The translations under genes were made by a program, and so were the position numbers. Below are positions 9,638-17,200 of a DNA stretch of 64,000 nucleotides, piece by piece. The stretch is taken from positions 88,669-152,668 of the forward strand of contig PLHW01000014.1 in assembly GCA_003139095.1 (NCBI GenBank), in the 5' to 3' direction. The notes under the pieces were generated by a model. That model made no database searches, was not told the DNA's origin, and was given only the letters and a program-made list of their open reading frames with translations. This stretch comes from Acidobacteriaceae bacterium. GTDB lineage: Bacteria; Acidobacteriota; Terriglobia; Terriglobales; Acidobacteriaceae. Every line of letters starts with the position of its first letter. The first letter of the stretch is position 1.

Positions 9638-10165
9638 ATGTTCCTGAAAATCTTCATCGCGGGTGTTGCTTTGATCGCGGCGGTCCTTATCCTGGCTGCG
9701 AGTCGGCCCGACACGTTCAACCTCCAGCGCTCGCGAACCATCCAGGCCCCGCCAGAAAAAATCTTCGCGCTCATCAACGACTTCCACCATTGGAGCCAGT
9801 GGGCGCCGCAGGATCGGGAAGACCCGACCATGCGAAGAACCTTCACCGGTGCCGAAAGCGGCATAGGCGCCATCTCCGACTGGAACAGTTCCGGCAGCGC
9901 CGGTGCGGGCAGGATGGAAATCACCGAATCGACGCCCCCGCAAAAGATTTTGGTGAAGGTCGATTTCGTGAAGCCCTTTGAGGCCCACAACGTCAACGAG
10001 TTCCTCCTGGAGCCCGCCGGAACTTCGACCAAAGTTACCTGGAGCATGCACGGCACGAATCTCTACATAATGAAGCTCATGAGCCTGGTCGCGAGCATGG
10101 ACAAGATCGCGGGAAAGCATTTCGAAGCGGGCTTGGATAATCTGAAATCGGCCGCTGAAAAGTAG
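9638..10165 (+). CDS. Membrane-anchored SRPBCC (polyketide cyclase-like) protein
   Basis: 175 residues. An N-terminal hydrophobic anchor or uncleaved signal (FLKIFIAGVALIAAVLILAA) is followed by an SRPBCC/START-like fold: SRTIQAPPEKIFALINDFHH opening, WAPQDRE, and WNSSGSAGAGRMEITE in the middle. Such proteins bind hydrophobic ligands; no catalytic residues can be assigned. The gene is monocistronic between the NtrC-like regulator and a strong terminator that starts 11 bp past its stop. Confidence 0.85.
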   Translation: MFLKIFIAGVALIAAVLILAASRPDTFNLQRSRTIQAPPEKIFALINDFHHWSQWAPQDREDPTMRRTFTGAESGIGAISDWNSSGSAGAGRMEITESTPPQKILVKVDFVKPFEAHNVNEFLLEPAGTSTKVTWSMHGTNLYIMKLMSLVASMDKIAGKHFEAGLDNLKSAAEK

Positions 10166-10175
10166 GCCTAAAACA

Positions 10176-10204
10176 AAAGGCCGGGCAGATTTGCCCGGCT
10201 TTTC
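10176..10204 (+). terminator. Rho-independent terminator after the SRPBCC gene
   Basis: An 8-bp perfect stem GCCGGGCA/TGCCCGGC (10180-10199) with a four-base loop, preceded by A-rich and followed by T-rich sequence. Confidence 0.9.
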
Positions 10205-10310
10205 GTACTGAGAAACTGTCCGCGTAAACCGGATCAGTTTCACTTTAACGTCGTTCACTTTAACGTCTTGTTTTCCGTTTCAGCAATCAATTCGACGCGC
10301 CACACGCTGC

Positions 10311-10541
10311 CTACATCACCAGCGCCAAACTCTCCAGTTCCCGCTCCAGCACGGGCAACGAACACCCCGCCATTTCCACCCGGCTGGCGGCATCAATCGC
10401 CGCCTGCGTAGAAACCCCGTACCCCCGGCCCATCAAAAAAACCTGCAACACTTCGGCCGCTTCGCGCGAGTCCACCATGCCCGACTGGAGCAGGTCGTTC
10501 CGCAGTGCCGATAGTTCCGTTACCGTAAATTTCTCTCTCAT
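10311..10541 (-). CDS. Small hypothetical protein
   Basis: 76 residues starting MREKFTVTELSALRNDLLQ. The chosen ATG has GGTGAGGA a few bases upstream, while the longer upstream frame has none. The predicted protein is mostly helical, with no membrane segment or known domain; REAAEVLQVFLMGRGYGVST looks like a small helical bundle. Its amphipathic composition and good ribosome site favour a real gene. Role unknown. Confidence 0.6.
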   Translation of the reverse strand: MREKFTVTELSALRNDLLQSGMVDSREAAEVLQVFLMGRGYGVSTQAAIDAASRVEMAGCSLPVLERELESLALVM

Positions 10542-10732
10542 GGCCGTCCTCACCTTCGGCTTCTGTCCCATTAGACTCATCGGCAACTCACGACGTTGCA
10601 TGCAATCGAAATGCCGTAACCTAAGTACTACGGTCAGGGGAACTTTCCTGATTCCGCTGGTTACTCAAACCCGATGATTTGCAGAAGGTTGCGGTAGTTG
10701 AACCGGGTCGCGGCAAAGTTGCCGAGCCAAAC

Positions 10733-10777
10733 GTGACGCGGGACAAAATGACACACTGCGTCGTTTTGTTGCGTCAC
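10733..10777. other. Nested perfect dyad / hairpin in the 10542-10899 gap
   Basis: GTGACGC (10733-10739) pairs with GCGTCAC (10771-10777). Inside it ACAAAATGAC (10743-10752) pairs with GTCGTTTTGT (10760-10769, one G-U), with a 7-nt loop and a GGG/T bulge between the stems. That is 17 pairs with no T-run, so not a classical terminator. It lies 123 bp downstream of the Trm112-like gene and 190 bp upstream of the small hypothetical gene, both on the minus strand. Nothing else was recognised in this 358-bp gap. Confidence 0.6.
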
Positions 10778-10899
10778 AAAAAGGCCATTTCGGGGCAATC
10801 CGAGCTACTGGCCTCGTAGTCATTCTCGTTCGTGAGGCTGGCGCGGCGACGTGACCTGAGCTGCCAAATCAGGTTCGAGCGCGCCAGTGCGCCGCCGAA

Positions 10900-11070
10900 T
10901 TACGCCGCATCGATTTTCGCGCGATCCACCAGCATGATCGGAATGTCGTCCTGGATCGGGTAAACACGGCGGCACTCGCCGCATTTCAGGCCCTGCCCGC
11001 CGCCGACTACCGCAACCGGTTTCTTGCAGACCGGGCAGACCAGCATATCCAGCAAATCCTGAGGAACCAT
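10900..11070 (-). CDS. Trm112-family zinc-binding small protein
   Basis: 56 residues. It begins MVPQDLLDMLVCPVCKKPV and ends in RRVYPIQDDIPIMLVDRA. Two CxxC pairs (CPVC and CGEC) should form a zinc knuckle, and the opening L-D-x-L-x-CP-x-C and the final YPI-x-D-x-IP-x-ML are the Trm112/UPF0434 (YcaR-like) signature. Eukaryotic and archaeal Trm112 activates methyltransferases; the bacterial partner is not visible here. There is no Shine-Dalgarno sequence, but TACAAT ends 8 nt before the ATG, suggesting a leaderless transcript. It is divergent from folD. Confidence 0.9.
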   Translation of the reverse strand: MVPQDLLDMLVCPVCKKPVAVVGGGQGLKCGECRRVYPIQDDIPIMLVDRAKIDAA

Positions 11071-11078
11071 GATGCGCT

Positions 11079-11084
11079 ATTGTA
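11079..11084 (-). promoter_or_regulatory. Candidate -10 box of the Trm112-like gene (leaderless)
   Basis: TACAAT on the minus strand, 8 nt before the ATG, with no Shine-Dalgarno sequence between. Placement predicts transcription starting at or next to the start codon. No convincing -35 was identified. Confidence 0.45.
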
Positions 11085-11189
11085 GCGCCCGCCGAAGCTT
11101 CCCAGCGCGCCCGGTGCTGGACAAAGTCTGATGCGGCAATCGAACGATGCGATAGAATCGCTGGTTCCATTGCGCGGGAGCCGGGCGAA

Positions 11190-12110
11190 ATGACAGCCAG
11201 AATTCTGGACGGGACGAAATTGGCGGCGGAGATTCGCGCCGAAGTGGCCGCCGAGGTCGCGGCCATGAGCGGCGCGGGAAGAAAGCCGGGGCTGGCGGTC
11301 GTGCTCGTCGGCCACAATCCAGCGTCGGAAATTTACGTGCGCGGCAAAGTAAAAAGTTCACAAGAGGTGGGAATTTATAGCGAGCAGCATTCTCCGCCGG
11401 AAACCGCGACGACCGAAGAATTGCTGGCGCTGATCGCCTCCCTCAATGCGCGCGACGAAATCGACGGCATTCTCGTCCAGTTGCCGCTGCCCGCCCAGGT
11501 CGACGCCAAGAGAGTTCTGCTGGCCGTCGATCCCGCAAAAGACGTCGACGGATTTCATCCCATGAATGTTGGCTATCTTTCCACCCAGCGGCCGGGACTG
11601 GTGCCCTGCACGCCGGCCGGCGTCATGGAGATTCTGCGGCGCAGTTCGATTCCCGTCGCCGGACAGGATGCGGTGGTGGTCGGGCGCAGCGACATCGTCG
11701 GCAAGCCGGTGGCGATGCTGCTGCTGAATCAGAATGCCACCGTGACGGTGTGTCATTCGAAAACGCGCGACCTGCCCGGCGTCTGCCGCCGCGCCGATAT
11801 TCTGGTGGCGGCCATCGGCCGCGCGGGAATGGTCACCCGCGACTTCGTCAAGCCGGGCGCAACCGTGATCGACGTGGGCATCAATCGAGTGGCCGACCGC
11901 GCCGAGTTCGACCGCCTGTTCGCGGGCAATGCGAAACGGCTGGAAACTTTTCTGGCCAAGGGATCGACGCTGGTCGGCGATGTGCATCCCGAAGTGGCCG
12001 AGATTGCGGGCGCGCTCACCCCGGTCCCCGGCGGCGTCGGCCCGCTCACCATCGCCATGCTTATGGCCAACACTGTAAAGGCCGCGAAGCTGCGCAGAAG
12101 TCAGAAATGA
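11190..12110 (+). CDS. folD: Bifunctional methylenetetrahydrofolate dehydrogenase / cyclohydrolase
   Basis: 306 residues. FolD interconverts 5,10-methylene-, 5,10-methenyl- and 10-formyl-tetrahydrofolate in one-carbon metabolism. Signatures: [20 protein letters not shown] (with the active-site Tyr/Lys), [32 protein letters not shown], the NADP-binding [18 protein letters not shown], and [19 protein letters not shown]. The start follows GGGAGCCGGGCGAA. Oddity: the last residues RRSQK and the TGA stop are already part of the downstream heptad-repeat element, as in bcp. The next gene, coaE, is on the same strand 144 bp on. Confidence 0.97.
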   Translation: MTARILDGTKLAAEIRAEVAAEVAAMSGAGRKPGLAVVLVGHNPASEIYVRGKVKSSQEVGIYSEQHSPPETATTEELLALIASLNARDEIDGILVQLPLPAQVDAKRVLLAVDPAKDVDGFHPMNVGYLSTQRPGLVPCTPAGVMEILRRSSIPVAGQDAVVVGRSDIVGKPVAMLLLNQNATVTVCHSKTRDLPGVCRRADILVAAIGRAGMVTRDFVKPGATVIDVGINRVADRAEFDRLFAGNAKRLETFLAKGSTLVGDVHPEVAEIAGALTPVPGGVGPLTIAMLMANTVKAAKLRRSQK

Positions 12111-12247
12111 GAAGTCAGAAGGCAGAAGTCAGATTGCAGCAGTGAAAACCCCAAATCAATCGCGAGTCGCAAGGTTGAGACGTGTCAACTCCTCGAATCT
12201 CGGGTTTTACTTCTGCAATCTGACTTCATTACTTCTGACTTCTGAGG
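12097..12247. repeat. Palindromic intergenic element with heptad arms (copy 2)
   Basis: The left arm consists of 7-nt units AGAAGTC, AGAAATG, AGAAGTC, AGAAGGC, AGAAGTC, AGATTGC from 12097, covering the folD stop. The core CAGATTGCAGCAGTGAAAACC is mirrored by GGGTTTTACTTCTGCAATCTG at about 12203-12223. The right arm repeats inverted units (TACTTCT, GACTTCT) up to the coaE ribosome site. Arms and core match the copy at 1-156. Confidence 0.8.
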
Positions 12248-12254
12248 TGGCCTC

Positions 12255-12953
12255 GTGCTCAAAGTCGGGCTGACCGGCGGCATTGCCAGCGGCAAGTCGG
12301 TGGTCGGCGAGATATTCGTAAAACTCGGTGCCCACGTCCTCCAGGCCGACGCCGTGGCGCACTGGCTGATGAATCCGGGCCGGCCGGTTTACGAGGAAGT
12401 CGTGCGTCGCTTCGGACGCGAAATTCTCAACGCAGACGGAACAATCAACCGTCCCAAACTGGCAGAAGCCGCCTTCGGAGCGCCGGCCGAAGGGCCCGCC
12501 GCGCCAACCTCCGCCGCGCGCGCCCAATCCGGCGGCAGCCCGTCACCGCGCGTCAAGGAACTGAACGCCATCGTCCATCCCGCCGTCGTTGCGCATGAAA
12601 ATGAGTGGATGCAGGACATCTTCGCGCGCGACCCGAATGCCATCGCCATCGTCGAGGCCGCGCTCATCCTTGAAGCCGGAACCGCCGACCGCTTCGATTG
12701 TCTGATCGTCGTCACCTGCCTGCCCGAGCAGCGCGTGGAGCGCCTTGCGCACCGTCTCGGCATCACGCCCGAAGCGGCCCGCGCCGAAGTTGCGCGGCGC
12801 ATGGCCGCGCAAATGCCCGACAACGAAAAAATCAAAGCGGCAAATTTTGTGATCGATAACTCGGGCGCGCTGGAAGAGACCGAGCGCCAGGTGCGGGAGG
12901 TTTCGGAGCGATTACACGCCATGGCCGCCGGGGAACATGGCGGCCTGAATTGA
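12255..12953 (+). CDS. coaE: Dephospho-CoA kinase
   Basis: 232 residues; phosphorylates dephospho-CoA in the last step of coenzyme A synthesis. The P-loop is GLTGGIASGKS at residues 5-15, followed by GAHVLQADAVAHWLM, the NAIVHPAV motif and FDCLIVVTCLPEQRVERL. The start is GTG at 12255 with GAGGTGG upstream. Compared with the usual enzyme of about 200 residues there is an Ala/Pro/Ser-rich insertion (PAEGPAAPTSAARAQSGGSP, about residues 78-97) before the NAIVHP helix. The P-loop and lid are intact, so activity is expected. Confidence 0.95.
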   Translation: MLKVGLTGGIASGKSVVGEIFVKLGAHVLQADAVAHWLMNPGRPVYEEVVRRFGREILNADGTINRPKLAEAAFGAPAEGPAAPTSAARAQSGGSPSPRVKELNAIVHPAVVAHENEWMQDIFARDPNAIAIVEAALILEAGTADRFDCLIVVTCLPEQRVERLAHRLGITPEAARAEVARRMAAQMPDNEKIKAANFVIDNSGALEETERQVREVSERLHAMAAGEHGGLN

Positions 12954-13044
12954 CCTGCGAAGGTCCCAAACCAATCAGGCGCCGAAGTCCCAGAGCAGAT
13001 TCCTCGCTTCGGTCGGAATGATCGGCAATTCCCAAAGGCTGCCT

Positions 13045-14067
13045 CTATGCCAGCAACCGCGCCGCGTCCTTGGCAAAATAAGTGAGAATGATGCTCGCCC
13101 CCGCGCGGCGTATGCTGACCAGCGATTCCATCATCACCCGATCGCGATCGATCCAGTTGTTGCGCGCCGCCGCCTCAATCATCGCGAATTCGCCCGACAC
13201 CTGGTAGGCGGCAAGCGGCAAATCGAAACGTTCGCGCGCCGCCGCAATCACATCCAGATAGGGCAAGGCCGGTTTGACCATGATCATGTCCGCGCCCTCT
13301 TCGATGTCTAGTGCGATCTCGCGCATCGCCTCCCGCATGTTGGCTGGGTCCATCTGATAAGACCGGCGGTCGCCAAAATGTGGCGTCGAATCGGCCGCCT
13401 CGCGGAACGGCCCATAAAAGCCCGACGCGAATTTCGCCGCATAAGAAAGGATCGGCGTGTTCTCGTAGCCGGCTTTGTCGAGCGCCGCGCGGATCGCGCC
13501 CACGCGGCCATCCATCATGTCCGACGGCGCAATGATATCGACGCCCGAGCGCGCCAGCGACACTGACGTCCGCGCCAGCAACTCCAGACTCGGGTCATTC
13601 AAAATTTCGTAGTCCGCCGTGACCGGAGGCGCGGCCGCCGCCGCTCCCAGCGATTGCGGCGCCGTGGCCACAATCCCGCAATGGCCGTGCGACATGTATT
13701 CGCACAGGCAGACGTCGCCCATGACGATCACATCGCGCACTTCGCTCTTAATCGCGCGCGCCGCTTGTTGCACAATGCCGTCGTCGGCCCAGGCGCCCGT
13801 CGCCACCTCGTCTTTGCTCTCGGGAAGTCCAAACAGAATCACCGACAGCACGCCCAGCTTGCGCGTTTCGCGCACTTCTTTCACGGCTTCATCGACGGAA
13901 AGGTTGAAGACTCCGGGCATGGAGCGCACTTCTTTGCGAATCCCTTTGCCGGGGCAAACGAACAGCGGATAAACGAAATTTTCGGGCGTGAGCCGGGTCT
14001 CGCGTACAAGCGAACGCAGGGTTTCGGTCCGGCGCAGGCGGCGCAGGCGGTTTTCAGGGAATGCCAT
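13045..14067 (-). CDS. hemB: Porphobilinogen synthase (delta-aminolevulinic acid dehydratase)
   Basis: 340 residues; condenses two 5-aminolevulinate molecules to porphobilinogen in haem synthesis. It begins [20 protein letters not shown] and shows [64 protein letters not shown] (first active-site Lys), and [18 protein letters not shown] (Schiff-base Lys). A short Ala-rich insertion [11 protein letters not shown] follows the HGHCG metal region. There is no Shine-Dalgarno sequence; TAGAAT ends 6 nt before the ATG. The haem product fits the haem-rich respiratory locus further along, although they are not linked. Confidence 0.97.
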   Translation of the reverse strand: MAFPENRLRRLRRTETLRSLVRETRLTPENFVYPLFVCPGKGIRKEVRSMPGVFNLSVDEAVKEVRETRKLGVLSVILFGLPESKDEVATGAWADDGIVQQAARAIKSEVRDVIVMGDVCLCEYMSHGHCGIVATAPQSLGAAAAAPPVTADYEILNDPSLELLARTSVSLARSGVDIIAPSDMMDGRVGAIRAALDKAGYENTPILSYAAKFASGFYGPFREAADSTPHFGDRRSYQMDPANMREAMREIALDIEEGADMIMVKPALPYLDVIAAARERFDLPLAAYQVSGEFAMIEAAARNNWIDRDRVMMESLVSIRRAGASIILTYFAKDAARLLA

Positions 14068-14073
14068 AGGCGA

Positions 14074-14079
14074 ATTCTA
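14074..14079 (-). promoter_or_regulatory. Candidate -10 box of hemB (leaderless)
   Basis: TAGAAT on the minus strand separated from the hemB ATG by TCGCCT only. The spacing implies transcription from the start codon or a few bases from it, in agreement with the missing ribosome site. Confidence 0.45.
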
Positions 14080-14252
14080 GCAGCCCGCCGGAGGGGCCCC
14101 ACGGTCGGCAGCGTCACAAACCCATGTGACGCCGATCACCAGGCCGCGCCCGCCGCACCTCACGGTTACCCCGGTTACCATGGTTACCTTGGTAATCCCC
14201 GGCACCCACTGGAACTGAACATAACAACATAAATTGGCTACCATACAAGGCG

Positions 14253-15995
14253 GTGATCCCCCGTCCCATGCCGTGGCTGGCCGCCGTGATCGGCTTCCTG
14301 ATCGCCTTTGCCCTCGCGCCCCACATTTTTCCCAGTGCAAGCTTTCGCACCGCCATGGGCGACCTCGTTCCCCTTGCCGTCCTCCTGGCCATCGCCTATT
14401 TTTCCTTTCGCAACGCCCAAGCCTGCCACGGACACGCCCGCCTGTTTTGGGGCCTGATTACTGCCAGCGTCATCATGTGGTCCTTCAACCAGGCTTCCTG
14501 GCTCTGTTACGAGGTGATCCGCCGCAAGCCGATGCCCCACCCTTACCCGGGCGACATTGTGTTGTTCTTGCACGTCGTGCCCATGATGGCCGCGGTGGCC
14601 ATTCGCCCAACCGATGCCGATGGGCGCGAGGGCCGGCTCATCAGCGCATTAAACGTCCTCATCCTGCTCGGATGGTGGGTGGTGATCTACGCGTTCTTCG
14701 TCTTTCCCGACGAATACCTGGTCACCAATATCCCGCGCTATACGCTACGCTGGGACGTTCTGTATGCGCTCGAAGGGCTGATGCTGGTTGGGCTTTCCGC
14801 ATCCGCTTACCTGGGCAGTTCGGGAGTGTGGCGCAAACTTTATGGCAGCATGTTCGCCGCCAGCGTGCTCTACGCCTTGGCGTCGGATGCGATGAATGCG
14901 GCGCTTGCGCGCGGCGCTTACCAGACCGGCGGAGTGTATGACATCCTGTTTGTGGCTTCCCTCTTCGGTTTTCTGGCCGTCGCCCTGATTGGAAGGAACT
15001 GGCTGCCTGAAATGACCGCTGCGCCCACGGCGGCGCGTGCGAGGCGCGCGGTCGCTCCCATTTTTGCTCAGTTGGCCCTGCTGTCATTGCCGGTTCTGGG
15101 GTATGCCGCGCTCTGCCTGAGCCATGACGCGCTCTTCCTACGGCAGGTCCGCTTCGGCGTCGCTATGGCGGGTGTGGCTGCGCTCGGCTTCTTTCTCTTC
15201 GTCAAACAATATTTGCTCGATCAGCGACTGGTGGACCTTCTCAGTCGCTCGCGCGAAAGCTTCGACAATCTCGAACGCCTCCAGGAGCGCGCCATCATGC
15301 AAGCCAAGCTCGCCTCGCTTGGAGAGTTGATCGCGCTCGCCGCCAGCGAGCTTGAGTATCCGCTTTCCGCAATTCTGACGAGAAGTGAGGGCATGTCCAC
15401 GAGCGGCAATCTTACGGTCGAGCAGCTGGCCAATGCGCGGAAGATTGGCCAGCAGGCTCGCCGCACCCGCGACCTGGTAAGCGATCTGCTGAGTTTTGCC
15501 CAGCAGACCCCCGGAGAAAAAGCTCCTCTCGAGTTAAAGCCGCTTTTGCAGCGCGCCGTGCAGATGGAAGGATTCAAACTCGAAAATCGCAACATCCATC
15601 TCAGCGTCGACGGCGAGGATGGCGTTCCGCGCATTCTCGGCAACTCCAACCAGTTGCTGCAGATCTTTGTCCAGATCGTGGAGAACGCCGTAGACGCGTT
15701 GCAGGAAGTCGGAGGCGGGCGCCTTCAGATTTCCCTATGGCGCGATGCGCAGGACGTCATCGTTCAATTCGCCGACAGCGGACCGGGCTTGCAGAATCCC
15801 GGGCGCGTCTTCGATCCTTTTTACACGACGAAGCCAGTGGGCAAGGGCACGGGCCTGGGGCTAAGCGCAACCTACGGCGTGATCCAGGACCACAAAGGCC
15901 AGATCACCTGCTTCAATCGCCCCGAAGGCGGAGCCGTATTTGAGATTCGCCTCCCCGCCTTCAAATCCTCCTCCGCCATGACAGCCAAGGCGTGA
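14253..15995 (+). CDS. Membrane histidine-kinase homologue lacking the phospho-acceptor His
   Basis: 580 residues. The N-terminal 320 residues hold about nine to ten membrane segments in a 7TM-like sensor arrangement. A linker helix leads to a HisKA-like domain in which the H box reads ALAASELEYPLSAI; Ser365 stands where the family has the phosphorylated His (compare AGLAHEIRNPLGVI in the kinase at 6759). The ATPase domain is complete: N box VENAVDALQ, G1 DSGPGLQN, F box FDPFYTTKPVGKGTGLGLS. It may be a pseudokinase acting as a ligand sensor or partner of another kinase. There is no response regulator next to it. The start is GTG at 14253; ATG at 14268 is possible. Confidence 0.85.
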   Translation: MIPRPMPWLAAVIGFLIAFALAPHIFPSASFRTAMGDLVPLAVLLAIAYFSFRNAQACHGHARLFWGLITASVIMWSFNQASWLCYEVIRRKPMPHPYPGDIVLFLHVVPMMAAVAIRPTDADGREGRLISALNVLILLGWWVVIYAFFVFPDEYLVTNIPRYTLRWDVLYALEGLMLVGLSASAYLGSSGVWRKLYGSMFAASVLYALASDAMNAALARGAYQTGGVYDILFVASLFGFLAVALIGRNWLPEMTAAPTAARARRAVAPIFAQLALLSLPVLGYAALCLSHDALFLRQVRFGVAMAGVAALGFFLFVKQYLLDQRLVDLLSRSRESFDNLERLQERAIMQAKLASLGELIALAASELEYPLSAILTRSEGMSTSGNLTVEQLANARKIGQQARRTRDLVSDLLSFAQQTPGEKAPLELKPLLQRAVQMEGFKLENRNIHLSVDGEDGVPRILGNSNQLLQIFVQIVENAVDALQEVGGGRLQISLWRDAQDVIVQFADSGPGLQNPGRVFDPFYTTKPVGKGTGLGLSATYGVIQDHKGQITCFNRPEGGAVFEIRLPAFKSSSAMTAKA

Positions 15996-16007
15996 GAACA
16001 GCTACGC

Positions 16008-16150
16008 GCTACGAGCCATGAGCTACGAGCTTCGAGCTTCGAGCAACCGCCACATCGAGCATGACAATTTCGATCCGGGCTGGCCACAGCTTTACTAAGA
16101 ATCTGCAGAGACTGAGATTTTGAGTTTCAAGCTCGAAGCTCAGAGCTCGA
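16008..16150. repeat. Heptad array GCTACGA/GCTTCGA with an inverted counterpart
   Basis: Units GCTACGA, GCCATGA, GCTACGA, GCTTCGA, GCTTCGA run from 16008 to 16042, twelve bases after the stop of the histidine-kinase homologue. At about 16127-16155 the reverse complement series (AGCTCGAAGCTCAGAGCTCG) appears, just before the folP stop, so the two arrays face each other across about 85 bp. Confidence 0.7.
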
Positions 16151-16159
16151 AGCTGCTTC

Positions 16160-17110
16160 TCACCCTCCGCTCGCCACAATCGCGTCCAGCATCTGCGCGG
16201 CCCGGGAAGCCAACGCCACGTCATGCGTGCGGATGATATGCGCTCCTTTTAAAATCAGCACCGCTTCCGCAGCCATTGTTCCGTAAATGCGATCTTCCAC
16301 CGGCGCATCCTTTCCGTCGCGCGCCAGCGCCCGTCCAATAAATGATTTCCGCGAAACCCCTGCCAGCAGCGGAAATCCCATCTGCTGTAGTTCGCCGAAA
16401 TGCGCCAGCAGCGGATAATTCTCTTCCAGCCTTTTTCCAAAGCCAAAACCGGGATCAAGCACAAGGTGATCGCGCTTCACGCCCGCCAGCGTCGCCGCCT
16501 CCGCCCACTGCCGCAGATCGCGCTTCACCAGCAGCACGGGATCGCCAATCGGCGGCAGCGTGCTCCACTCTTCCGGACGCCCCCGCGTGTGCATCAGCAC
16601 CGCTCCCACCTTCAACTCAGCGAGCGTCTTCGACATCTTTGCATCCCAGCGGAAGCCGCTGATGTCGTTCACCACCTCCGCGCCCAAATCGACCGCCGCG
16701 CGCGCCACCCCCGACTTATACGTGTCGATGCTGATCACCGCCTCGGGACGCCGCTTCTTCAAGTCGCGGATCACCGGCAGCACGCGGTTTCGTTCTTCCT
16801 CCTCCGACACCGCATGGCTTGACGACGATGACCCCGACGACGAAGTTCCCGCCGCCGCACCCGCATCCGCCGTAGCAGCCGGGGCCGCGCTCACCACCAC
16901 GCCCGGCCGCGTCGATTCCCCGCCCACGTCAATAATCGCCGCGCCGTCATCCAGCAGCCGCTCGGCATACGCCACCGCCTTGGCCGCGTCAATGTACAGT
17001 CCGCCGTCGGAGAATGAGTCCGGCGTGACGTTCACCACACCCATGATCAGCGTGCGCCGTCCCAGTTCGAGCGTGCGCGATCCGATCTTCCACTGAAAAA
17101 TAGCGCGCAT
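16160..17110 (-). CDS. folP: Dihydropteroate synthase
   Basis: 316 residues; joins 7,8-dihydropterin pyrophosphate and p-aminobenzoate in folate synthesis, the target of sulfonamides in the family. Signatures: MGVVNVTPDSFSDGG, AIIDVGGESTRPG, VISIDTYKSGVARAA, VNDISGF, LDPGFGFGKRLEENYPLL and LAGVSRKSFIG, ending IIRTHDVA. After STRPG there is an inserted low-complexity segment rich in Ala, Gly and Ser (TADAGAAAGTSSSGSSSSS, about residues 78-103), in the substrate-loop region. AGGGA lies 5 nt before the ATG. Folate genes folD and folP are close but not in one operon. Confidence 0.96.
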   Translation of the reverse strand: MRAIFQWKIGSRTLELGRRTLIMGVVNVTPDSFSDGGLYIDAAKAVAYAERLLDDGAAIIDVGGESTRPGVVVSAAPAATADAGAAAGTSSSGSSSSSHAVSEEEERNRVLPVIRDLKKRRPEAVISIDTYKSGVARAAVDLGAEVVNDISGFRWDAKMSKTLAELKVGAVLMHTRGRPEEWSTLPPIGDPVLLVKRDLRQWAEAATLAGVKRDHLVLDPGFGFGKRLEENYPLLAHFGELQQMGFPLLAGVSRKSFIGRALARDGKDAPVEDRIYGTMAAEAVLILKGAHIIRTHDVALASRAAQMLDAIVASGG

Positions 17111-17187
17111 AGTTTCCCTACGCTTGCCTGTATCGTTTGCTTGATGACGTGCCGCTATTCTAGACCGAGCCGCAATTTTCCGGGTGT

Positions 17188-17193
17188 TACAAT
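17188..17193 (+). promoter_or_regulatory. Candidate -10 box of dacB (leaderless)
   Basis: TACAAT ending 7 nt before the dacB ATG, with no Shine-Dalgarno sequence in the interval. No clear -35 element. Confidence 0.45.
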
Positions 17194-17200
17194 TTCAGCA

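Noticed and set aside
9620-10258. Long minus-strand frame opposite the SRPBCC gene
   Set aside because: Antisense shadow in GC-rich coding DNA; the plus-strand gene has family motifs and a terminator.
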